NCBI GenBank assembly: GCA_973895155.1
Contig: OZ316895.1
Coordinates: 3,286,001-3,350,000 of the forward strand
Length of the DNA stretch: 64,000 nt
Source: Marsupella aquatica
Taxonomy: Eukaryota > Marchantiophyta
Direction of reading: 5' to 3'
Part shown: piece by piece, positions 34,933 through 45,613 of the stretch
Position numbering within the stretch: position 1 is the stretch's first letter
How the letters are laid out: the number at the start of each line of letters is the position of its first letter
Translations under genes and position numbers: made by a program
The notes under the pieces: generated by a model
What the model was told of the DNA's origin: nothing
Database searches by the model: none
What the model saw: only the letters and a program-made list of their open reading frames with translations

Positions 34933-35673
34933 ATTACTTGCACTGGACCCATGGCCAGTGTGGCAGAATGGTGTCTAGGCCAGTTAAGCATCCTTCCAAC
35001 TTCTCTGGCTGCTGCAACTGCAATCACGGTGGGGCTGAGGAGAGGCATTGCACTAGAATGATAGTCTGATAGTCTAGAAGGGGATATTGAATTAAAGCAG
35101 GTTGAAGAGAGCAAAACAGAGAATAACAAGCATTGGGAGAGGAATTTGTTTAGATTAGCAATAGCGAAAGTGGGATTTTTCACTGGTAACAACTCTCGCA
35201 GAAGTGGCACACCGCGTCCTTTTTGTTGATTGGCTTTGTCAAAATGTCGATCATGATTTCTCTACCAGGACGACTGCAAAGAATCATGATCAGACAGGTA
35301 CGATAGAAAAGTATGTTATTATCACAATAAAGTCGTGATAGATAGAATTCTGGTGTCACGGTGTGTGAATGCAGGCAACATTTGGGCAATGGTAGCACAC
35401 GATCTAGTAATACTCACAGGAAACACTTGCTTGCAGAAATGACATCCATCCCACAATTCATAGGTCATGATCTAAGTAATCAGGCAAAAATTCGCAGCGT
35501 TCTCCATATATTTTACTGATTGGATGCGGAAGTATTTACACTTCAATCCTACAGTAGCGTGTCAACCCCTAAAGAGTTTCACAATAGACGTTCATTGGGT
35601 GTAAGGTATCCCACAGATTGCAGACATCCTTGATGAAAGTTTGGACCAAACATGTCCATTTATCATTTTCTTG

Positions 35674-38600
35674 TCATATAGAAGCAAAGAGGAGCGAAGC
35701 ATTGGTACCCCCAAACCCAAAAGAATTTGTGAGCACAGCTTTCATATCTCGGCGTGTGGCACTTCTGAGTGGAGTAAAATGATCATGAAAAATAGCGTCA
35801 GGATTATCCAGATTCAAAGTTGGAGGAGCTACGTTCTGTAACCACCAATTTCAACTGCGTGTCAGCTCTGCCGTAAGATTAGACATAATTAGAATAGCTG
35901 CAAACACAAGATGCCAGTGTTTCCAAGGAGACAACTGAACGACTCACATGATGAAGTGCCAAAATCGAAAAGATGGCCTCCACAGCTCCTGCTGCTCCTA
36001 ATAGGTGACCTGTAGCACCCTACCTCATTTCTGAAATTGTTAGTCGAGGCTCAGACATAACCATTAGTGTACCCCTCTGTATACAATTTCAGGGAAATCT
36101 CTGAATGTATATTGTATATTCAGCACACCTTAGTTGATGAGAATACCATGTCGCCATTTGTTATATGCTCCTTAAAAACGGTCTTCATGGCCCTCGCTTC
36201 CACGGCATCCCCTGAAGTAAACAATGCAGGTTGGTTGGATACAATTCCCAATTACACCTGCTAGGAGCTCTCCTAAAACTGATCAGAACTCCGTGAAATG
36301 TTTCAGTTCTTTGATGTTTGTCCTAACTAAAATTACAGACATATTTGCCGTACCTAAGGGTGTTGATGTTGCATGGGCATTGACATAGTCCACGTCATTT
36401 GGCTCCAACCCAGACTGCACACAAATTCAACAAAATGGAAATGAACAGAAAGAGGCAGCAGCCGGGCCTTTAAAAAATTGGACCCATTGCCTCGAAGCTA
36501 AACTTCAATTTTCTAGAGTGTTACACTCCAGTGATTCGTCTTCGACTTCATTTTCCTTAGGTATCAAGGGAAGAAGAGTTACATTGACAGCAAATATTCA
36601 GTCTAAACCAAAAGCAGTTCATTACTACAAACAGATGCAGACATCGAATTTCGATGGCAAAAATGGCCTCTATCATGGTGCTAAAGAAGCATACTAGTCC
36701 CTTTCTGGTTAGTGATGCAGATGTTCGTGTATTCGAGTATATAGCACGCCCACCAGGACCGAAAAATTGGAATCACACGATCTCTGGCTTCAAAAGTCAG
36801 ACCTGATTTAAAGCTCTTGCCATTGCCAGAACGGCTCCTCTCCCATCACCTGATGGCTGTGTTATGTGATATGCATCCCCTGGGTTGTCAAGGAAACGTT
36901 TAGAAAATTAGCTTCATCAACTCATAGGAGTACACTGTAATTACTCTAAAACGCCAATTTAAATATCTCTAAGCAGAAAAAATACCATCAGAATAAGTTG
37001 CCTTATACCAGACATCCCATATCCTCGAATTTCAGCATAAATTCTCGCACCCCTTTGTTGGGCATGTTCAAGTTCCTGAAGTGCAGTTAACATCAACACA
37101 TCTTGTACATCAGGTATTAGCTTTGAAAATTGGAAAGCTTTGATTCCAATGCAGCTCCTATCCTATAATTACAGTAAGAATGTTGACAAATTGACAGTAC
37201 TCACATGCTAGTATGTCTGGGTAACGGCTGATGAATCAAAATAATGGTCTAAAGCAGGTAACTTAAGCTGCACTAGACTCTCCAGGAGAAGGACCTGCAA
37301 CCCAGTACACATATACAGTCACGTCTGGGAGTTTAAGATGTCTCACCTCTAAAACTAGAATACCAGCACCTTCACCCATCCTGAAGCAATCAGTCCATTT
37401 AGAAGTGAGTTTCGTACTGGAATTCTCTGATGGACGTGACAAATCTAATTCAATATCGACTACCAAAGTTCTAGAGCTGATATGGGAATTAGAACTTGAC
37501 AAGAAGATGAGATTGAACATACACAAATCCGTCTCTATCCCGATCAAAAGGTCTGGAAGATCTTTGTGGATCATCATTGAATCTTGTACTCAATGCACGG
37601 GCCCTATCGCAAGAAGAGCAACGACACAACGAGATTCATATGAGTTTTATCTCCTCAACCATTGTAAGTATCCTGTAATAAGCAGTTTGCTTTATAGCTG
37701 GAAACCAAACATATTTTCACTGAGTCTATGCAAAACTCAGTCAAAGTCTGTACTATCAGGACCACAAATAGATACAGACCTAGAAAAGCCAGTAATAGAC
37801 ACAGCATCGACACTCGATTCAGTACCACCAGCCACCATAACATCCGCATCCCCAAAACGTATCATCCGGGCAGCATCCCCAATTGAATGCGCCCCACTAG
37901 CGCAAGCTGTAACGGCTGCATGGTTAGGACCCTAGCACAAGTAAAACATAACTCTTATTTAATATGAAATTTCACCCATGAATGGCCATCTTCGAAACTC
38001 GATACGCATTCCAGTCACTGAACTATCAACACTATTGTACAATAATGGTGAAGATTGCAAATGTACATATATACTCTTGCATAGAATCAACAGTTGTGAG
38101 CACACCTTAAATCCATGGGTTATGCTGACATGCCCTGCTGCCATGTTGATCAGAATACGTGGAATGAAGAAGGGACTTAGTTTTCTCAGTTGCTGGCACA
38201 GACATCGCAAAAGACGTTCATTGACGGTGTGGCATCAGTCTTTGAAGTCAAAACTACTCTTAGAGGTGGTGGCTTGCAAACAAACGAGAGGAGACAAGGA
38301 TTAAACCAATTGACTAAGGGTCATCAAAGCCCAGGAATCATTCAAACCCGGGAGGGTCGTACAGATATCGACCTTTCCAATAACCAGTTGCGCTGCTCCA
38401 ATCATGTCACTGATGCACCCTATGCCACCTCCTATTGCAACCCCCTGGAAGAAGAACAAATATTATCATATCACTTCCTAGCCTCAATTTGTTGGCTTAA
38501 AATGAAGATCAATAGCTACAACTATCACTTCATAATTGTGTGCAGAAAGCTGTGTAACAAGTCCTTCTAACTATGCAACTTAAGGATGGGACTTCACTTG

Positions 38601-39635
38601 TCTCGCGAGTTAGGTTCCAAAGAAAGTGCAATTATACTTCGCATCTGGATCACAAACCGTTCTTTCTCGTTCTTCTAGGTCTTGCGGTTTCCACCCAGCA
38701 TCTGCAAGTGCTTCTTCAGCGGCACAAAGGGCATAAGCAATGAAAGGTGCAATCCGCTTTTTATCCTGCCAACAAAGCTCCAAATTTGATATGGGGAGAC
38801 ATGACAGGTTCAACGATAAAGGGATGGCAGTCTCAGATGTAGCAAGGACCCAACGCAGTTTCTGGCAAGGAAACCCTACTAGTGACATAGTTCCAAAATT
38901 ATGTCTGATTTACTGGATCGTAATACGAGTTGGAATACTTGTCACATGCCACATACTTGGCCAAGCCACTTCTCAGAATTGAATTCATTTGAGGCAGTTC
39001 CATATGTTACTGTCGCAACTACCCTCGATGATAACTGCGCAAGTGTCTGACTCAACGAAAGATCATCCGCTCCATACAACTTCAGATCCTGAGTTCTTAG
39101 AGCATGAACGCCACTTTTCTCTGCTAGTATCTGCTCCCATGTGGCTTGCACTCCAGTAGCAAGGGGTGTGACCAAGCCTAACCCTGCAGAGCAAAAATAG
39201 TACCATCAAAACTGGTGCCCGACAACATGAACCTACATTTACGCTCTGCACGTGCCAAGACATTTCCTCACTCTTGGCCAAAGTACCTCTCTTTAGACAA
39301 AATCTGATGGACTGAGTGGTTAGATCCTATGGAAAGGTGAAAGTAGATTCAGCTTAGTCTTGAGATTTGTACTTAATGGAAGCAGTTCTTATCCTCCACT
39401 TGGTCCAAATCCCAGTGCCAGCAAAGGAGAGAGAGAGAGTGAAAGAATTGCAAATCCACGAGGGCCAGATGGGCATGGCATCTCAGAGAGTAGAGGCAGA
39501 ACCTGTGACAACAACTCGTCGCTGAGGTTGCAGAGGCGGGGGCTGGAATGCTGGACGGGCAACGGAAGTGCTACCATAGCGGACGGCCCCAACAGATCGA
39601 GCTAGACATCTTCTATTCGTGAGCCAAATCCTCAT
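35674..39635 (-). CDS. mitochondrial 3-oxoacyl-[ACP] synthase (mtKAS), 14 exons
   Basis: Exons from the 5' end: 39635-39503, 39183-38957, 38765-38658, 38444-38373, 38192-38106, 37931-37780, 37603-37523, 37380-37347, 37075-37009, 36879-36803, 36414-36354, 36211-36129, 36019-35948, 35835-35674; 471 residues. It condenses malonyl-ACP with the growing acyl-ACP. The active site is complete: Cys219 (TACASGAHS), His360 (NAHATST), Lys394 and His399 (SSTKGATGH), and the C-terminal [14 protein letters not shown]. The N-terminus [16 protein letters not shown] is arginine-rich, without acids, before [12 protein letters not shown], as expected for a mitochondrial presequence; the total length also fits the mitochondrial rather than the plastid enzymes. 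Mitochondrial synthesis supplies octanoate for lipoate. All junctions use GT-AG. Confidence 0.94.
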
Positions 39636-40668
39636 CTTCTACAAACCTAATCAGAATTCACCGGTCAGGCTGCTTTCCAACTTCATTCCATCCCGCGTTC
39701 GAGCCTGCAGATTCCCGACCTTGAGGAGGGCTCTACGGACACAAAATGGCATTCGACATTCCACAGCTCAGGACGGCACAGAACACCGGCAGCGGCTTAA
39801 GGGAGAAAAATACGTACAGGAAAACGTACCCGAAAATTAGTATTACGAACACGACCCTGCCCTTCTGGTGCTGCTTCAAACAGGTAACATCATAGTTTGG
39901 GAGTGAAAGATGGGGGGCAGAAAATTAGCCTGCTGAGCTCACGCAACCATCTACGAACAATCCAATACGACACTCGTATCAGGCCTTTGAACTTTTTACA
40001 AATGTTTGACACGCCTTCATTATACCTATCAATTCAAAGATACATACTAAACTGTAATTTCTGAACTCCAGTGGACTTCTTCGAAGAATCTGGCAGAATG
40101 TCATTCTTTAAGAAGGTCAAAGTGATACAGTTTCCCCATGAAGGAAATAGATGGAATTCATAAAATGAGTGGAAAGGATCAAACTGTCCAAGAGAATCCT
40201 CAACTTAAATTCATTGACAGTCTAAAGTTCGTGAAGTAATTTCCATATGAACGCATTTTGAACACACTGGATCTCATGTTCGCATTGAGCATTACCGTAG
40301 ATCAAGTCAGAAGATGTTTACTTTCCTTAAAAATTATGTCGGCGATTTTACAGTTCCAGTTGCGTATGCCACCACCCTGCACATGGGGACAATCATTCAA
40401 AAAGTGTTTGAGTTGCCCACCGCTTGAGCAAGCCGCATAATTTGTGTGCCCATTTTCCTATGTGCTCCCACGTGCCCTGCTACCACTTTGTCCACAAGGG
40501 CATTCAGATGAAATGCGTCTCACTTGCCCACAAGTTGAGCGCTGTTTTTTAGAGCCAGTTTGACTACCTTGCCCAGTTCCTCCCGACCTTGTCTGCTGGC
40601 CGGACTACGAGGCAATTTCAAAGTTCCAAATTTCAGCTCACTCCCCTAAGTATGACTTACTCACACTG
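39636..40668. other. KAS 5' region and intergenic DNA
   Basis: The KAS promoter and 5' UTR should lie just above 39635. No gene, repeat or RNA was recognised in the remainder. Confidence 0.5.
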
Positions 40669-41446
40669 CTACTTGACACAGAGTTGACAAGAAAAGGGGG
40701 AGTTCCTGGTTCTAGACAGAAGGAGCTGCTCCAGCAAATCCTTTAAAGCTTTTCCAATACTGTTAGCGATGCTTGCCTGAGCTGATAGAAGATGCATTTA
40801 CCATGTGCAGTCCGGAAATTGGTTCCACCAACCTTAATAATGTCCTTCAGAATTTCATCACAGTCCCCTGACGCCACTCCATAAGAAAGAAGAAAGAGGT
40901 CGTCAGATAAGAGTCACAAAAATCTCCAGACAATTTTACTTGCTTTCATCCAAGAACAATGAAAATGAAATTAGCCACTTAATAGGGGGTTGACAAACTA
41001 TAACACTCTCCACATATGCAGACAATAAGTACATGAATCCAGCATTCAAAGTACAGCTCGAGAATTGAATCTGACGTACCACATCGCTATTGACGGCCGG
41101 CTCAGCAAGATTCTTTAGCCTTCGCTTCTTCTTGGATTTGGCCTTCCTTCTCTGCAACTGTCTGCAATAAAAGGAATTCAACCTTGCTATCCACTCAATG
41201 TATGGATAGTGATGCTCAGCTATGTAACGTGAGCTTAACTACAGAAGATCTCTGGCTCTACAAGATTCCCACACCTTATATGAAACAATTAGAGCTCCAT
41301 CAAAACATTTGAAAGGCTTCGTGTTCATTCGTAGAGGACTACTGTATCTATCCCTTGTTGAAATCTTACATTTAACTCCCTTTCATCACCGACCGTAAAT
41401 TTAGGTCTTGCTTTTGTAAAGTTTCAAGTAAAGCATTTGCAATTTC
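40669..41446 (-). other. possible unidentified gene: four exon-like pieces
   Basis: Going down the minus strand, pieces with AG and GT edges are: 41446-41394 (EIANALLETLQKQDLNLR), 41161-41080 (QLQRRKAKSKKKRRLKNLAEPA...), 40867-40802 (DCDEILKDIIKVGG...) and 40781-40669 (ends LLLSR...LCVK, stop). Charged helices and a lysine/arginine cluster suggest a small nuclear or RNA-related protein, but I do not recognise the family. Phases fit between the first two and the last two; the step between 41080 and 40867 does not fit, so an exon or a different splice site is missing. A first exon may begin at the ATG at 42054 (MKMRRRALHIEF), only 90 bp from and divergent to the MsrA start. It is not safe to call it a gene. 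Confidence 0.3.
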
Positions 41447-42144
41447 CTACACATAGTAAAGGGGGTGAGCAACAGAGCAACTGAGTGACTGAGGATATGA
41501 ATTAGTGAAGGAAATTATACAAAAATCTATGCATGCCTATAAGCAAAATTCATGTCATGAGAAATGAAGTTTCTTCCAACAATAAGAAACATGTCACACC
41601 CCTCATCGATCATATGTCAAATTGTAAATTCATCTAGAAAATTCAACCAAATTACACTTCTCTAGTCCCTATTCTGTCTATTTTTAATTTTATGTTGGTA
41701 GAACTGGAAATCCAAGGGAAGGAAAACTGAACAGAAGGAGTATGTTATACTAATCCTTTCGTCTATTCATAAGCCGTCGATTCCCGAGATCGACGACCGA
41801 CATTGATTTTCGTGGCACTCGAAAGGCGACGGGTCAATGCAGGAAAGCCCACTTTGAAGGGCCACTTGTAAACTGCTCCTAGTTTCTTCGTGGAAATGAC
41901 TCATCATCAGTAGATCTGAACTCTCGTTTTGGCGTCTGCTACAGGTCTCTGAGATCGTGTTCGAGGTCCGAAACGATCGCGATTTCCTACTGTACTCCTT
42001 ATTTTCATTGGCAGTACTGAATTCTATATGAAGGGCTCTTCGTCTCATTTTCATCACAACACTTATGTTCTTTCTTACAGCTGCTGAAGCGACGAAGGTT
42101 TGGCCAAGGCGGAGGCCTGAATTGAGGAGCAGGGTTTCCAATTG

Positions 42145-43455
42145 ATGCGGATTGTGGAGCGAGTGAGTAAGCTGAGCAGAATTGGTTTCGTGTCGATTGT
42201 GTTGATTTTGTTGTGTTATCGAAGTACTGGCGTGGAGGAGTCGTCGTGGTTGGACGAGAAGGAGCAGCAGATTGGGCTTGAACAGGAGCAGCACTCGGGT
42301 CTGCTAGGGCGAGAGATTTTTCCAATGGCGATTGCAGGGGATACTCAAAAAGCCACTGTCGCGGCTGGATGCTTTTGGAGCGTGGAATTGGCGTTTCAGC
42401 GCGTCCCTGGTGTCACCAAGGTGCGTTACTACTGTACTTGAATCCTGTGTGCCTGTGCCGATCCTCCCTCAAACCTGAATTTGGGGTCTGCTGAGTGTGA
42501 CTTGTGATAGATTGTTGATGATTCGGCTTGGCCTCACAGGTGGGCTGACTTCTTTGAGGTAAGGATGGAATTGGATGACCATCGACGTCTGGAGCCCTAA
42601 ATTCGTGATTGATTTCGAGATACTGTACATGCATAGATGTTGGGACCTTCTTACTTGTTCTTTGTGAAGTAAAGGTTATGGAAATGGGTATGTAATTACT
42701 TACGGCAATTGCCAAGTGTTGCAATTGTAGGAGATTTCTTGCGCTGACACTTTGAACGTTTTTGCAGACCTCTGTAGGGTACACTCAAGGGCATGTTGAA
42801 AATCCAACATACGAGCAGGTGTGCACCGGCAGGACGGGGCATGCTGAAGCAGTGCTTTTAGAGTACAACCCCAGCGAGGTGTCTTATCAACAGCTTTTGG
42901 ATGTCTTCTGGAAGAAACATGATCCAACTCAAAAGAACCGTCAGGTATGATCCTTGATTTCGATTGCCAAGTCAGGCCTTCCCAAGTTCCCCGTGTCAGT
43001 CTTTCCCATGTCCATCTTAAAGCGAGATTTCCAAGTCTGATTTGACTCGCCGTTCTGAAATTGGGGTCAAACATTTTGATCCACTGCCATGTTACTGATG
43101 GAGTTGTGTAACAGTGTGGCACCGAAGTTCCAATTGTCGTTTGTTTATGAGGTTTCGAGAGAGTACACTGACACATGTGCCAATTTTTGGTTCTGTTCTG
43201 TAGGGGAATGATGTGGGGACTCAGTATCGATCTGGGATTTACTACCACAACCCAGAGCAAGAGTCGATAGCAAAGGCTTCACTGCACGCGATGGAGGAAA
43301 AGTTGGGGAAGAAGATTGCCACAGAAGTTCTGCCTGCAAAAACTTTCTACGTATCCGAGGATTACCACCAGCAATATCTTGAGAGGGGTGTCGCCGGGGG
43401 AGGCAAGCAGAGTGCTAGAAAGGGTTGCAACGACCCCATCAGGTGTTATGGCTGA
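42145..43455 (+). CDS. MSRA: peptide methionine-S-sulfoxide reductase A, secretory form, three exons
   Basis: Exons 42145-42420, 42768-42944 and 43204-43455 encode 234 residues. The enzyme reduces the S epimer of methionine sulfoxide in proteins. The catalytic Cys76 sits in the family signature [27 protein letters not shown] and HAEAV follow in exon 2, [12 protein letters not shown] in exon 3, and the tail [10 protein letters not shown] holds two candidate resolving cysteines, as in plant MsrA. The N-terminus ([25 protein letters not shown]) has a basic start and a hydrophobic core, so it predicts entry to the secretory pathway rather than plastid or cytosol. An upstream TTG at 42142 is not needed. 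Confidence 0.94.
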
Positions 43456-45613
43456 ATTTGTATTCGGGGTTGACGATCCTCCCACGATTCTGCCGATTCT
43501 GTTCAGCCTTCGTTTTGCTGTTCCATAACATTAGGTTTCACTTGAAAGCAGGTCGCTGAAAAAAGATTGTCATAGAGATGGCACCGGGAAAAACACGTTG
43601 ATTCAACGTCATGAGTTCATGCGTAAGTAGAGGTTAAGTTGGTGAATATTGCTGGACGAAGCAGATAAAGTAGCTTGCAATGATATAGAGAGCTCTTAAC
43701 ACGGGCTGGGTTTCCTGGGGCAATCTGGTAAGCTGCTAGAGCTACAGCTTTAGAAACTTGCTGCTTGACCTTCCAACGGGGCAACTTTACTGTAACAGAT
43801 ATGCCTTCTGAGTGGTTTTGCTAGCGGTTTTGTTAGCCTGGTCTCCCCCGGTTTGAGAGCGTTGATTTTCCTCGTAGATTGTGTTTACAAGAGTGGACCT
43901 TTCTGTAACAAAATAGCAACAACCTTCAATAATATGGACATGGTGATGTTAGAGGGTGATCTTTCCCCCTAATTCGCTGATTCAATGCTGATTAACCATT
44001 AACTCTCCCCACTTGTTAATAAAAAACTTTTAATTATTATCTTTGAGAAAGAAGTCTCCATGGCATCACTTTCGACTCAGTGTAATCTTTTTCAAAATTA
44101 AGGTAGCCTGACAGGAAGACAAAAAAAACTGATTGTAACTTTTGAGCAACATCGATGTTACTACCCTTCCAGGGTTGGGTTGGGATTTGAAGAGACAATG
44201 TACTGAGTACTTTCCCGCTGCCAAGGGAAACTTTCCCTCGTCTCTCACTGCAGCGGCTCTTGCTTCCTAGCGCCAGGTACTTGCCTCCTAATGAGTCGAG
44301 CAAATTTCCCTTCACGGATGTCAATTAGAATCCAAAGGCATTGCAAAATACAATTAGTATGCACGGGATGGGCAATCTGCATGCCTCGGCACCCAGACTC
44401 CCCTGTGTTTCACCCAAGTACTCACAATCACAACCAGTAAGCTGTACCCATGCTTGTGCACATGAAGAGCTCTCTGTACCCCCAGATTTCCCAATGCCCA
44501 AAACTTTATCTTCTCGGTCAGATATATATATATATATATATATATCATATTATAATGTAATGTAATGTAATATAGGAGATAGATGTCAATGACCCCCAAT
44601 CCTTTGGATTCATCCAGGAAGGTTACAACAAGATGGTAATGCCAACTGGTAAACCTAATTAAGCCAACCTTTAGGTGAGTGCCATGCCACAATCAGACGC
44701 TGGTCGTCTTTGTGTCTATCTGAATGAACTACTGTTGCGAGGTCCTGGCTGTAAAACAGTGGGCTGACAGTGGACATGCTAACTTGTACATTATCTGAAG
44801 TTATAGTATCGTTTCCTCTCGTCTTTGGACCTCTTTCGCTTTCCCTTTGTTGTACTTTGTTTGGCCCTTTTAAATTATGGCCGCTTTTTCTTCTCGATCC
44901 TCTGATTAATTTTTTCGGTCATCTTTTGACACCTGTCTCAGCTATTCTCAGGCGCGTCCCCATCTAGTTCAATGAAAGCACTTCCGCAATTTCATTCTTT
45001 CACCGCTTACATGAGTCATTTTTCGCAGTACTCAATCAGATATAGGGATATACACCGACTCAAATACAGGAGGAATTGCTACCGGCTTGAAGCTTGCATA
45101 CGACTCACCGGCCGGAGGAACAATTGCACAACCAGGTAATTAAGAAGAAGTCATAGCGAACCAGTTTCAGGTATCGAATTTCGGTTCCTGCGTTGTGACT
45201 GTGCATGTCGTCCAGCTTCCTAGTCGTTCGGGACTTCTTTCTTCTCGTCACTTTGTGTTTCGGAAGACCAAATGTTTTCAATCAGCGGGATGCAATTCCT
45301 TACGATGCAGTTTTGACCGAGTCGATTGAGAACTCCCTGGTCAGCCATCGTAGTTCAATCCCCTGTTTAATACCCGAAGTTATTAGTCAAACTGGAATCT
45401 TAAGAAGCAGCAGCGTGGATGTTGTCAAAGGTGTCGAGAAGTTCATTGAGCAGATGGACCAAGATTTGACGATCTGATGGCTCTTTTCCAAGCCAAATTC
45501 CCCTTTGTTCTTCTGAGGGTCGGAAGTTTGGCGAGAGCGAATTCTAATAGCTGACCACAGAGGAACTGGACGGGGCGAAGCCAGGGCGACTTTTGTGATA
45601 CCGAGAGTACAGC
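43456..45613. other. intergenic between MsrA and epoxide hydrolase
   Basis: The first part is MsrA 3' UTR. A (TA)n run (44522-44545) is followed by TAATG repeats. A 90-codon frame at 45205-45477 starts with a hydrophobic segment but has no family motif or obvious splice partner. It lies just before the epoxide hydrolase and could be an upstream frame in its leader. Confidence 0.5.
44522..44576 (+). repeat. (TA)n microsatellite with TAATG tail
   Basis: About twelve TA units, then ATAATG/TAATG repeats. Confidence 0.9.

Larger units (their letters stand above)
30395..35673. other. repeat-rich gap between the PPR and KAS genes
   Basis: The first ~200 bp are the PPR promoter. The rest is a mosaic of short tandem and dispersed repeats, listed separately. 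No coding gene, tRNA or full transposon was recognised. The few open frames of 60-100 codons show no family motif. Confidence 0.6.

Noticed and set aside
45205-45477. 90-codon plus-strand frame with hydrophobic start before the epoxide hydrolase
   Set aside because: No family motif or splice evidence; better seen as leader or chance frame.
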